From assembly GCA_019873645.1 (NCBI GenBank), contig JAIOAX010000016.1, forward strand, positions 39,928 through 103,927: 64,000 nucleotides of DNA, given 5' to 3'. Position numbers and translations under genes: made by a program. Positions within the stretch are counted from its first letter, which is position 1; every line of letters starts with the position of its first letter. Below, in pieces: positions 42,090-49,761 of the stretch. The DNA comes from Chloroflexota bacterium (GTDB lineage: Bacteria; Chloroflexota; Anaerolineae; B4-G1; SLSP01). The notes beneath the pieces are model-generated. The model saw only the letters and a program-made list of their open reading frames with translations, ran no database searches and had not been told where the DNA came from.

Positions 42090-43083
42090 ACTTTTCTTCT
42101 CCCACCAGCCAGCAGGCCACACGATGTTGATCGTCCAGATAGAGATAAGCGGGCATTTGCTCCATACAGACCGTTAAAGCATAAGGGCAACGCGGATGGA
42201 AAGGACACCCGCTGGGCACATTCGCCAGCGAAGGCGGACTGCCGGGCACACTCTGACGCGGCGACTTATCGCCGAAACGCGGCAGAGAATTGATCAAGTA
42301 CTGAGTGTAGGGATGCAGAGGATTTCCAAAGATCGTCTCCGTGGTACCCTCTTCAACGATCTTACCGGCGTACATAATGCCAATCCGGTCGGCGATGTTG
42401 GCGTGAACCCCCATGTCATGCGTCACCAGCACGATGGTGTTCTGTAACTTTTGCTGGATGTCCTTCAAAAGTTGCACCACGCCGCGTTGCACCACCACAT
42501 CCAGCGCCGTCGTCGGCTCATCGCTGATGATGAGGCGCGGCTTGAGCAACGTCGCCAGCGCGATGGTGACTCGTTGGCGCATCCCGCCGGACAATTGGTG
42601 GGGATAGGCGTCCAAAATGCCGGGCGGCAGTCCTAACTCGGCGATATATCCCCTGGCAATAGTAAAAATTTCCTCGCGTGTCCGCCCCTCCACATGGCTC
42701 GAAATGAAATCACGAAACGTTTCCTTAACCTTGATGACCGGATTGAGCACACTCATCGAACCCTGCGGTACATAAGAAATATGCTCCCAACGCAGGCGGC
42801 GCTTGGCTTCGGGGTCAAGTGTCGTCATATCAATCGCTCGACCATCCGCATAGTAGAAAATATACCCATCCATAATCCGCAAGGGCGGCTCTACGGCGGC
42901 TACCAGCGCCTTCAGTAGCGTGGTTTTCCCACAGCCGCTCTCGCCGGCGATCCCGTAAACTTCATTCTCACGGATGTTCAAGTCTATTTCATTGACCGCC
43001 TGAACGATTTTCTGGGTGCCGAGAACATCGAGAATATAGAAGGCCTTCAATTTTTCGGTGCGCAAGATGGTATCGTTCATCAT
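42070..43083 (-). CDS. Dpp/Opp-type ABC transporter ATPase (D subunit)
   Basis: The 337-residue protein has Walker A GESGCGKTTLLK, signature LSGGMRQRVTIALA and Walker B LIISDEPTTALDVVVQ, with the Cys-containing C-terminal extension (CPFHPRCPYALTVC). Two adjacent ATG codons follow GGGAGG; the second (43080) is better spaced. It overlaps the F-subunit gene by 20 bases. It pairs with the F subunit in the cytoplasm under the two permeases. Confidence 0.93.
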   Translation of the reverse strand: MMNDTILRTEKLKAFYILDVLGTQKIVQAVNEIDLNIRENEVYGIAGESGCGKTTLLKALVAAVEPPLRIMDGYIFYYADGRAIDMTTLDPEAKRRLRWEHISYVPQGSMSVLNPVIKVKETFRDFISSHVEGRTREEIFTIARGYIAELGLPPGILDAYPHQLSGGMRQRVTIALATLLKPRLIISDEPTTALDVVVQRGVVQLLKDIQQKLQNTIVLVTHDMGVHANIADRIGIMYAGKIVEEGTTETIFGNPLHPYTQYLINSLPRFGDKSPRQSVPGSPPSLANVPSGCPFHPRCPYALTVCMEQMPAYLYLDDQHRVACWLVGEEKYGRKGA

Positions 43084-43090
43084 GGCCTCC

Positions 43091-43948
43091 CTATGCGCCC
43101 ACCCGCTGTACGCGCGTACGTGGATCCAGATATTCGCTGATACTGACCGAGAGCCAATAGAGCGCGATAAACAAGCAAAGCGATAAGACCACCGGCGTCA
43201 AAATCCACCACCAGCGCCCCAGCAGAATGGATTGATAGAAAAGCGCCCAGTTCAACATCGTCCCCAGGGTAGGGATATTGAGATTGACCAATCCGAGGAT
43301 AGCCAGGGTGATTTCCAGCCCGATCGCCCAGGCGATGTTGTTGATCAACGTTGAGAAGATCAAGGGCATCGTAAAGGGCATATATTCGTTAAGCACCAGC
43401 TTGACCGTTCCCGTCCCTGAGAGAATGGCCGTCTTGGTGAAGTCGCGCTCGCGCAGACTCAAAATCATCGAACGGATCAAGCGCGCATCCCAGGCCCACC
43501 CAAAAGCCGAGAGCATCAGGCCCAGGACTGCCAGATTCATATGCTGTCGCACCAGCATGGCTAACATGACCATAATCAAAAAGAGCGGGATGACCAGTAA
43601 ACTGTCGCCGATAAACATCAACACCCGATCAACAGCGCCGCCCTGGTATCCGGCAACCATACCGACCAGGATGGCAATCACTCTTGAGACCAGGCCGGCA
43701 ATCAGCGAGATGATCAAGGAATTGCGCACCGCAAAGGTCGCCTGCCAGAAAATATCCTGGCCGTTCGCATCCGTGCCCAGCCAGTGTTCCGCTGACGGTT
43801 TTAGATCTTTCGGTACCACATTCCATAAAGTAGGATCGTAAGGCGAAAAGATGGACATAAAGGCCAGGAACACGATGATCACCAGGACGCCGAAACTGAC
43901 GCAGAAGCGGTAATCTCTGAATAAATCTCTGAGGATTTTCACTTGCAT
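43091..43948 (-). CDS. Dpp/Opp-type ABC transporter permease (C subunit)
   Basis: The 285-residue protein has six predicted helices. After the first helix, DPTLWNVVPKDLKPSAEHWL then GTDANGQDIF is the hallmark of OppC/DppC, and the BPD_transp_1 loop follows. It forms the channel with the B subunit. Gaps to its neighbours are 7 bases on both sides. Confidence 0.93.
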   Translation of the reverse strand: MQVKILRDLFRDYRFCVSFGVLVIIVFLAFMSIFSPYDPTLWNVVPKDLKPSAEHWLGTDANGQDIFWQATFAVRNSLIISLIAGLVSRVIAILVGMVAGYQGGAVDRVLMFIGDSLLVIPLFLIMVMLAMLVRQHMNLAVLGLMLSAFGWAWDARLIRSMILSLRERDFTKTAILSGTGTVKLVLNEYMPFTMPLIFSTLINNIAWAIGLEITLAILGLVNLNIPTLGTMLNWALFYQSILLGRWWWILTPVVLSLCLFIALYWLSVSISEYLDPRTRVQRVGA

Positions 43949-43955
43949 GACCTCC

Positions 43956-44963
43956 TTAGTAGTATCTCACCCGTGGGTCAAACAAGGGGTACGTCAAATC
44001 AACGAGCAGAATTGCCGTGGTAATGCCAACGATAGAAAAGATCGTGATGCCCATGATGAGATTGTAATCTCCATTGACGATAGCTCTATAAAGTAACATA
44101 CCTAAGCCCGGGTAACCATAGACAATCTCGGTAATCAACGCTCCGCTGAAGATTTGCCCAAAGGAAAGCGCCAGGCCGGTGATTTGCGGCAGCAAAGCGT
44201 TACGAATCACATACTTGCTCACAATGCGGCTCTCTTTCACACCCCCCAGTTTGGCGTACTGGACGAAGTTCTCCGCATTGATATTTTGCACAATCAGCTT
44301 CATCGTTTGGAAGGTGACCGCGCCTCCCAAAACCATCAACGAGACCGCCGGCAAAGTTGAATGCCAGAGAACGCTTTTGATATACCCCCAGGTGAAAGTC
44401 GGGATAGCCCCCAACGGCGCCCCGCCGGTAATGGGAAACCAGCGGACGACGTAAGCAAAGAGCAACAGCAAAGTGAAGGCAAAAATGTAATAAGGCAGCG
44501 GGCGGACAATCATAGCGACGGCGTCCAGGATCCGCGACCACCCCTTGCGCGAATAGTAACCCGCCACTCCGCCGATGATGTTCCCCAATACCCAGGTAAT
44601 GATGGTGGTGGTCAACAACAGGCCCAAAGTCCAGGGCATAGCGGTAGCAATGAGCTTGTTGACACGGGCGGGAAATTGGAAGAAGGAGACGCCGAAATCA
44701 CCCCGGAACAGCCGCCCCCAAAAGGCCCAGTATTGATCGAGCCAGGAGCCTTCCAGGCCATACATCTCGGTTAAGTCGCGGATGATGCCGTCCATGGCCC
44801 CCGGTTCCAATGTCGAACCGCGGCCCCGCAATTCGCCGACCATACGCATCACCGGGTCATTGGGGGTAATGCGGGGAATGAGAAAAACAACGGTGATCCC
44901 CAACCAGATAACCAGGACATATTGGATCAAACGCGGGATAAGGTATCGTTTTACAAACGCCAC
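43956..44963 (-). CDS. Dpp/Opp-type ABC transporter permease (B subunit)
   Basis: The 335-residue protein has six predicted helices and the DppB/OppB features: an N-terminal helix, the ITPNDPV segment, an outer domain and the late ALITEIVYGYPGLGMLLYRA block. Start: GTG at 44963 after GAGGTGATTACC; the frame is open further upstream through a hairpin, which makes a longer start unlikely. The gene is separated from the binding-protein gene by a strong hairpin. Confidence 0.92.
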   Translation of the reverse strand: MAFVKRYLIPRLIQYVLVIWLGITVVFLIPRITPNDPVMRMVGELRGRGSTLEPGAMDGIIRDLTEMYGLEGSWLDQYWAFWGRLFRGDFGVSFFQFPARVNKLIATAMPWTLGLLLTTTIITWVLGNIIGGVAGYYSRKGWSRILDAVAMIVRPLPYYIFAFTLLLLFAYVVRWFPITGGAPLGAIPTFTWGYIKSVLWHSTLPAVSLMVLGGAVTFQTMKLIVQNINAENFVQYAKLGGVKESRIVSKYVIRNALLPQITGLALSFGQIFSGALITEIVYGYPGLGMLLYRAIVNGDYNLIMGITIFSIVGITTAILLVDLTYPLFDPRVRYY

Positions 44964-44988
44964 GGTAATCACCTCGCTTATCAAAAGG

Positions 44989-45021
44989 GATCCTGGGCGG
45001 GCGCTTCGCCCGCCCAGGATC
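44989..45021 (-). terminator. Intra-operon hairpin between binding protein and permease genes
   Basis: GATCCTGGGCGGGCG and CGCCCGCCCAGGATC are perfect 15-base arms around a 3-base loop, followed on the minus strand by CCTTTTG. It probably stabilises or partly ends the binding-protein message so that this subunit is made in excess. Confidence 0.85.
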
Positions 45022-45038
45022 ATTATACCACTGACTGT

Positions 45039-47099
45039 CTATCTGCCGGTGGGTTTCAGGAAAGGCGTCGTGTATTTGAAGTTGGGCCAGTGTGTATACG
45101 GCTCGTTGTAGGCATTTTCGCTGCCGGGCCAGTTGGTCCAGTAGTACTCATCCCAGCCGACAAAGCCGATATACCCATAGGTCGGGATGCCGGGCATGTT
45201 CTTGACGGCTTCCTTGAGGCCTTCGGTGCCGATAGCAATCACTTTCGCGGTGTCGAAGGGGTCTGTCTCGCGCAGGCGCTTGATGATGTCGTCCATGGTA
45301 TCACTCGTCCAGCGCGAGTAATGCCCCTGCGTGCGCTCTCCGACGGGCTTTTTGTAGGCCGAGTTCCAGCGGTCAAGCACGCGGTACAGGTCGGGGCCTG
45401 CACCCCACGGCTCCTGCGCCGGCCAGGCGCCGCTCACATCAAAGTCGCCGGTGGCGCCCAGACCATCGCCATTTTCGGTGTTATACATCTCGGCATCAAT
45501 GCCGAACTTCTTCCACTGCTGCACGGCCGCCGCGGCATTGCGCGCATCGTGGTTAGACAGCACCGTACCGCACATAAAGGAAATCTTCCAGGGCTTGCCA
45601 TCGGGCAGCAGCCACTTGCCGTCGGCGTTCCGCGAGAAGCCGTTCTTCAGCAACAGTTTCTCGGCAATGTCGGGGGCATATTTGTACCAGCCAAGACCGA
45701 AAGCCTGGGCGATGAACTCCGGCGTATCGGGGAAAACATAGCCGCGGCTCTTGGCGTAGGCGGCAACCCGTTTGGACGCATCTGGATCATAAGGCGCAAA
45801 CTTTTCACCGTTGCCGACATCAATCGTAAACGACTTCAGCCAGTCCTGCATAGGTGCAATGTAATCTCGGGGGTAGGGCCCCAGATGCGGAATGTGCACG
45901 GGGCTTAGGGTACCCGAGGAGTCAACGGCGATGCTGGTATACTCGACGATGTCAATTGCCAGCGTCAAGGCCCAGCGGACATCCACGTTATCGAAAGGCG
46001 GCCGCGCCGTGTTGAAGAGGATACCGGTGATGCAGGGGTCATTGTTGACCACGAAGGGGAAGGTCGGCTGGTAAGCGCGGGAAGTCTTGGACTGCGCCAA
46101 CAGGGCCTTGAGGCCATCGGCAGAAAGCTCTGCCACGTCCAGTTGATGCGTCAGTTGCGCCAGAATCTGCGCGCCTTCATCGGCAAAGTACTGGTAGATG
46201 ACGTATTTGGGTTGCGGCTGACCGTACATAATGCCGGTGGGGCTTTTGTCCCAATCCTCGCGTCGCTCCCAGGCCGTCCAGCTCCCCTGCGGGTCAAAGC
46301 TGTGAAGCTTGTAAGGGCCACAGCCAACATACGGATTGAAGGTGAACTGGACCGGGTCCGCCTGCTTCTCGAAGATGTGCTTGGGCATGATGCGAGTGCA
46401 GCCCCAGCGATCGAGGAAGGTGGTGTGGAAGCGCGAGTTGGGCTGCTTCAAAACAAATTTGACGGTGTAGTCGTCCAGCGCCGTCACCGAGGCCACGTTA
46501 TTCACAAAGAAGGTATGGGCATTGAAGCCGGGATATTGCATCAGCAATTCGACCGTGAAAACCACATCGGCAGCAGTAAAGGGTTCACCGTCATTCCAGG
46601 CCACGCCCTTGCGGAGCGGGACCGTACATTCGGTGAAGTCAGCGTTGTATGACGGGTTATCGGCGGCGAGGCCGTTGATGATATTGCCTGTGGCGAAGTC
46701 CACCGTCCAGAGCGGCTCGTCGGCCAGGTTTTGGATGCCGCGGTCTTGCCACTTCCAACCCACCCACAGGTTGAAGTTATCAGGCGTACCGACACGCCCG
46801 GTGAGGATGCGGGCAATCAGGGTTTCGCTGCGGGGGAAGGTCCCCAACACATCGGGGGCTTTTTCTTTAGCCACGGGTTGCGGTGTCGCCGTGACGATCT
46901 TCTCAACCACCTGGGTTTCGATGACTTTCTCCACCACCGGGGTGCCGGCGACGATCTTGGTCACCTCTTTTTCGACTTCGACGGTTTCCTTAATGACCTG
47001 AGGCGTGGGGGTGGCGCAGCCGGTTGCTACCACTGCGGTCGTAAAAATGGCCGCATTGCGCAGAAACTCTCTGCGCGTGAGTTTCTTTCTCTCCTTCAT
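45039..47099 (-). CDS. Family 5 extracellular solute-binding lipoprotein
   Basis: The 686-residue protein starts with a Tat-like signal (KLTRREFLRNAAIFTT) ending in lipobox VATGC, then a linker with repeated Val/Glu/Lys/Thr units (about 35-80) and a SBP_bac_5 domain. FTAADVVFTVELLMQYPGFN and WNDGEPFTAADV are typical of the family. It binds an oligosaccharide or oligopeptide outside the cell; the nearby GH130 enzyme and LacI regulator favour a sugar (inference). The ATG after GGAGGGAAAA is chosen; a longer frame lacks the signal-peptide layout. Confidence 0.93.
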   Translation of the reverse strand: MKERKKLTRREFLRNAAIFTTAVVATGCATPTPQVIKETVEVEKEVTKIVAGTPVVEKVIETQVVEKIVTATPQPVAKEKAPDVLGTFPRSETLIARILTGRVGTPDNFNLWVGWKWQDRGIQNLADEPLWTVDFATGNIINGLAADNPSYNADFTECTVPLRKGVAWNDGEPFTAADVVFTVELLMQYPGFNAHTFFVNNVASVTALDDYTVKFVLKQPNSRFHTTFLDRWGCTRIMPKHIFEKQADPVQFTFNPYVGCGPYKLHSFDPQGSWTAWERREDWDKSPTGIMYGQPQPKYVIYQYFADEGAQILAQLTHQLDVAELSADGLKALLAQSKTSRAYQPTFPFVVNNDPCITGILFNTARPPFDNVDVRWALTLAIDIVEYTSIAVDSSGTLSPVHIPHLGPYPRDYIAPMQDWLKSFTIDVGNGEKFAPYDPDASKRVAAYAKSRGYVFPDTPEFIAQAFGLGWYKYAPDIAEKLLLKNGFSRNADGKWLLPDGKPWKISFMCGTVLSNHDARNAAAAVQQWKKFGIDAEMYNTENGDGLGATGDFDVSGAWPAQEPWGAGPDLYRVLDRWNSAYKKPVGERTQGHYSRWTSDTMDDIIKRLRETDPFDTAKVIAIGTEGLKEAVKNMPGIPTYGYIGFVGWDEYYWTNWPGSENAYNEPYTHWPNFKYTTPFLKPTGR

Positions 47100-47450
47100 T
47101 TTTCCCTCCGGATACTTTTGAGTGAATACTGTTGATTGAAACTGACATGGACTTATCAAATACGGGTTAATCGAATGTTTTGGTAATATAGCTTATACGC
47201 ACCTCCTCAGCAAATAGTCATAGTGCACAGGGTATAGGGCAAATTATTGGAAAATGCTCGAGCCTCCTACGGTGGCACGATCAGAGACCGGCCACAGCAG
47301 TTCAAGGAAAATTGTCAGCCCCCTACGGTGGCACGGTCAGAGATCGGTCACAGCAGTTCAAGGAAAATTGTCAGACGCTCATCGTCCTCTTCCTCAATAA
47401 CCTAACACCTACCCTGGTTTACAGAGGAAACATGAAAATATTCTGTAAGT
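47100..47450. repeat. Gap with tandem family H repeat
   Basis: No gene is supported. Two tandem copies of a block of about 60 bases lie at about 47266-47375, with GGTGGCACGGTCAGAG and GTCACAGCAGTTCAAGG words and AAAATTGTCAG ends. The block matches words at 26501-26543 and 39448-39481. The part next to the binding-protein gene (47160-47230) is AT-rich and probably holds its promoter, but no clear boxes are seen. Confidence 0.75.
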
Positions 47451-48467
47451 CTAGGCATTGATGGCCCGACAGGAATCCCGGATAATCAATTGTGTTGGGA
47501 CCTTACATAGCGGTTCTTCCAGCGCCTCCCCGTGCATCAGCTTGATGAGCATAGTCGTAGCAATATACCCCATTTCACTGACGAACTGATCCACTGTGGT
47601 TAGACCGGGGACATAAGCGGCGGACTGGGGGATATTGTCAAAGCCAACCACCGATAGATCTTCGGGTACGCGCAAGCCGGCCTCGCGCGCCGCATCCAGC
47701 ACCCCCAGCGCCGATTTGTCGTTGGCGGCAAAAATAGCCGTAGGCGGATTGGGTAAGCGCAATAAGCGTTGAGCACAGTGGAAACCTTTCTGGCGGGTAT
47801 AGTCGCCTTCCTGGATCAACTCAGGATCCAGCGGCAGCCCGGCGCGTTCCAACGCCTCGACATAGCCCCGTTGCCGGCGGCTCGCGCTGACCAGGCCCCG
47901 GCGCCCGGTGATGAAGCCGATGCGCCGATGCCCCAGGCCGATCAGGTATTCCATCGCCGCGATGGCGCCCTCGCGGTTGGTCGAAATGACGGCTGGGAAA
48001 ATATTATGTTCATGTGGATCAATAGCTACCAGGGGGGATACGGGACTGAGGTCTTCGGTGGTCGGCGTCACCACCAGCACCCCATCGGCGAGGCCGCCGC
48101 CCAGGCGCGAGAGATGGCGGCGCTCCCACCCTGGCTGCATATTGGCCGCGACATAGCCGCTGCTATAGACAATCAAGTCATACTCGGTGCCGTGAACGGC
48201 CCGGCCGATGCCTTTGAAAAGTTCCAGGCTGAAAGGATCCCCTAAATCCACCAACAGCACGCCGATGACGTTGGTGCGGCGGCTGCGCATACTCGTTGCG
48301 GCGAGGCTGGAGGTGTAGCCCAATTCAGCAATGACACGCCGCACTTTTTCACAGGTTTCCGGTGCGACATCATCCTTATTGTTCAAAACGCGCGATACGG
48401 TGGAAACCGAAACGCCACAGGCTTCGGCGACATCCCGAATGGTGAGTGATGTTCTGGAACGCTGCAT
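47451..48467 (-). CDS. LacI-family transcriptional repressor
   Basis: The 338-residue protein has an N-terminal LacI helix-turn-helix ([20 protein letters not shown]) with hinge helix, and a periplasmic-binding-like sensor domain ([20 protein letters not shown]). It probably controls the downstream oligosaccharide transporter genes, since it lies upstream of them on the same strand. Its own promoter carries twin palindromes just after the expected transcription start, which indicates autorepression. Confidence 0.95.
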   Translation of the reverse strand: MQRSRTSLTIRDVAEACGVSVSTVSRVLNNKDDVAPETCEKVRRVIAELGYTSSLAATSMRSRRTNVIGVLLVDLGDPFSLELFKGIGRAVHGTEYDLIVYSSGYVAANMQPGWERRHLSRLGGGLADGVLVVTPTTEDLSPVSPLVAIDPHEHNIFPAVISTNREGAIAAMEYLIGLGHRRIGFITGRRGLVSASRRQRGYVEALERAGLPLDPELIQEGDYTRQKGFHCAQRLLRLPNPPTAIFAANDKSALGVLDAAREAGLRVPEDLSVVGFDNIPQSAAYVPGLTTVDQFVSEMGYIATTMLIKLMHGEALEEPLCKVPTQLIIRDSCRAINA

Positions 48468-48494
48468 AGCGCCTCAATGATAGGGGAATCCGTT

Positions 48495-48534
48495 CCGGTA
48501 CTGTTTCCGGCATTGATACCGGTATCGTTACCGG
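48495..48534 (-). promoter_or_regulatory. Twin LacI-type operators
   Basis: CCGGTATCGTTACCGG (48519-48534) has perfect 6-base arms; CCGGTACTGTTTCCGG (48495-48510) is a weaker copy 24 bases away. Both lie between the transcription start and the repressor start codon. The central CG of the first is typical of LacI-family sites. Confidence 0.75.
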
Positions 48535-48544
48535 AGCACCTATA

Positions 48545-48573
48545 AATATAACACAGGTTTCGGTCTATGTCAA
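48545..48573 (-). promoter_or_regulatory. Promoter of the LacI-family gene
   Basis: On the minus strand TTGACA (48573-48568) and TATATT (48550-48545) are 17 bases apart. Transcription should start near 48538, right at the first operator. Confidence 0.88.
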
Positions 48574-48576
48574 TAG

Positions 48577-48696
48577 GGTGCGAAGACGATTTTTTCAAGA
48601 AACGATTTGCCGATCCTGCGGCGGTTGAGCGGCATCCTGCCGGCGGACGTGTCTACGGACGCTTATCAGGACTATCTGTCTGGTGGAAAAGTATGA
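48577..48696 (+). pseudogene. Truncated antitoxin remnant
   Basis: A frame without a usable start reads DLPILRRLSGILPADVSTDA then YQDYLSGGKV and stops inside the start of the PIN gene (ATGA). The segment looks like the C-terminus of the small antitoxins that precede PIN toxins. The 5' end is lost next to the LacI promoter region. Confidence 0.5.
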
Positions 48697-49307
48697 CCGC
48701 TGAATCCGAACCGAAACTACGGGTGCTGTTCGATCTGAACGTGGTGCTGGATGTGCTGGCGCGCCGCCAACCGCACTATGCGGACGCCGCGCGGCTGTGG
48801 GCTTACGTCGAATCCGGGCAGATAGAAGGTCTGTTGGCGGCGCACAGTGTCACGATGCTGTTCTATGTGCTGCGCCGCCATCTGGGATTGCCTCAAGCGA
48901 AAAGCGCGCTGCACGATGTTTTACAGGTTTTTCGCGTGGCGGCGGTGGATCAGGCCGTCATCAAGGCTGCATTGATTTTGGGTTGGAACGATTTCGAAGA
49001 TGCCGTGCAGGCGACTGCGGTCGCACAGCCCACGCCACACGACATTTCTGGCCAGACGCGAAAATTATGGGACGAACACCCCCACCCGAAACCCCACATT
49101 GTTGTTGGAGTTGTTGGCGGTGTTCCTGTTACGGTTGCCGACGTTGTTACGGTTGTTGTTCCACGCCCCGCCCCGCAAGGTCCTCGACCTGTCCCCACGA
49201 ACCGCGCTATTTGGGCGCGGATTTCGCCTTTGGATTGCGCCAGCCGCCCAAGAGATTGCCGATTTCGGTCACTTGCGCGGCGGCATACTGGTATTGTTCA
49301 GCGGTGA
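48693..49307 (+). pseudogene. PIN-domain toxin, C-terminally broken
   Basis: The first 110 residues are a PIN-domain RNase: VLFDLNVVLDVLARRQPHY with the first catalytic Asp, and GWNDFEDAVQATAVA with the later acidic pair. After about 49030 the expected end (a VTRN-type strand with the last Asp) is missing and the frame runs on as low-complexity residues, antisense to a template repeat, to 49307. The start at 48693 overlaps the antitoxin remnant's stop. So it is a remnant of a toxin-antitoxin pair cut at the retroelement boundary. Confidence 0.65.
49065..49187 (-). repeat. Diversity-generating retroelement template repeat
   Basis: Read on the minus strand this stretch translates as RTLRGGAWNNNRNNVGNRNR, then NTANNSNNNVGFRVGVFVP and a stop. 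The RGGAWNNN and NNNVGFR words are the hallmark end of retroelement variable proteins, and the AAC codons that are the targets of A mutagenesis are unchanged, which marks it as a template repeat and not a variable copy. It lies 20 bases beyond the avd gene on the same strand. No matching variable repeat is seen in the window. Confidence 0.8.
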
Positions 49308-49560
49308 GCCATTGCAAATCGCGCGCCAGGCGTAGATATTTGCGCACTTTGACCAGCCGCACGTCGGCAAGCTGCAACTGCACCTTCTGCTGCCCGCCAT
49401 AGCTCATCGCCGCGTCAATCAATGTTTCATAGAAATCCAGCGTGTGATCCTGCAAGCGTTTGGTGAGGATGAAGCGCCGGCTGCGCGGGAAAGACATCGT
49501 GCAGGGGATCAGCCATTGGATGAAATCGTAAGTGCGCACGAAGATCGGCGATTCGTTCAC
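49207..49560 (-). CDS. avd: Avd accessory protein of a diversity-generating retroelement
   Basis: The 117-residue four-helix protein starts MNESPIFVRTYDFIQWLIP (GTG start) and has the Avd blocks SRRFILTKRLQDHTLDFYET, KYLRLARDLQWLTAEQY and EIGNLLGGW. Avd forms a pentameric barrel that binds the reverse transcriptase and the template RNA during mutagenic retrohoming. Length and all helices look intact. It lies just after a scrap of reverse transcriptase and before an AAC-rich template repeat, so the locus is a retroelement remnant; Avd might still act in trans. Confidence 0.88.
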   Translation of the reverse strand: MNESPIFVRTYDFIQWLIPCTMSFPRSRRFILTKRLQDHTLDFYETLIDAAMSYGGQQKVQLQLADVRLVKVRKYLRLARDLQWLTAEQYQYAAAQVTEIGNLLGGWRNPKAKSAPK

Positions 49561-49561
49561 G

Positions 49562-49728
49562 TTACGCTCTTTCAGACCTGACAGGTCTCGGAAGACCTGT
49601 CAGGTCTAGCGGCGCCCGCAGGATCGCGCGCCGCAGGCCCCAGGTGTCGCCCGTGCGCACGTGGTTGATCCACCCCTGCACCGAGGCGTCCACTTGCGCA
49701 AACGTGAGCTTGCCAGCGGCGAGGTCAG
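49562..49728 (-). pseudogene. C-terminal scrap of a DGR reverse transcriptase
   Basis: The frame reads [36 protein letters not shown] and then runs through a family D repeat to a stop 1 base before avd. The segment matches the C-terminal thumb end of DGR-type reverse transcriptases (a helix with a W-x-x-H motif followed by an LRR segment). Everything upstream, with the catalytic YxDD-type region, is missing and replaced by another family D repeat and the TPR gene. Confidence 0.7.
49574..49609. repeat. Palindromic repeat, family D copy 2
   Basis: AGACCTGACAGGTCTCGGA and AGACCTGTCAGGTCT form a near-perfect palindrome at the 3' end of the reverse transcriptase scrap. Confidence 0.9.
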
Positions 49729-49761
49729 ACCTGACAGGTCTCGGAAGACCTGTCAGGTCTG
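49724..49761. repeat. Palindromic repeat, family D copy 3
   Basis: The same palindrome as at 49574-49609 lies at the 5' end of the reverse transcriptase scrap and supplies the stop codon of the TPR gene. Confidence 0.9.

Noticed and set aside
48950-49198. Minus-strand frame with Thr/Gly-rich residues
   Set aside because: It is another frame of the template repeat, whose meaningful frame reads RGGAWNNN.
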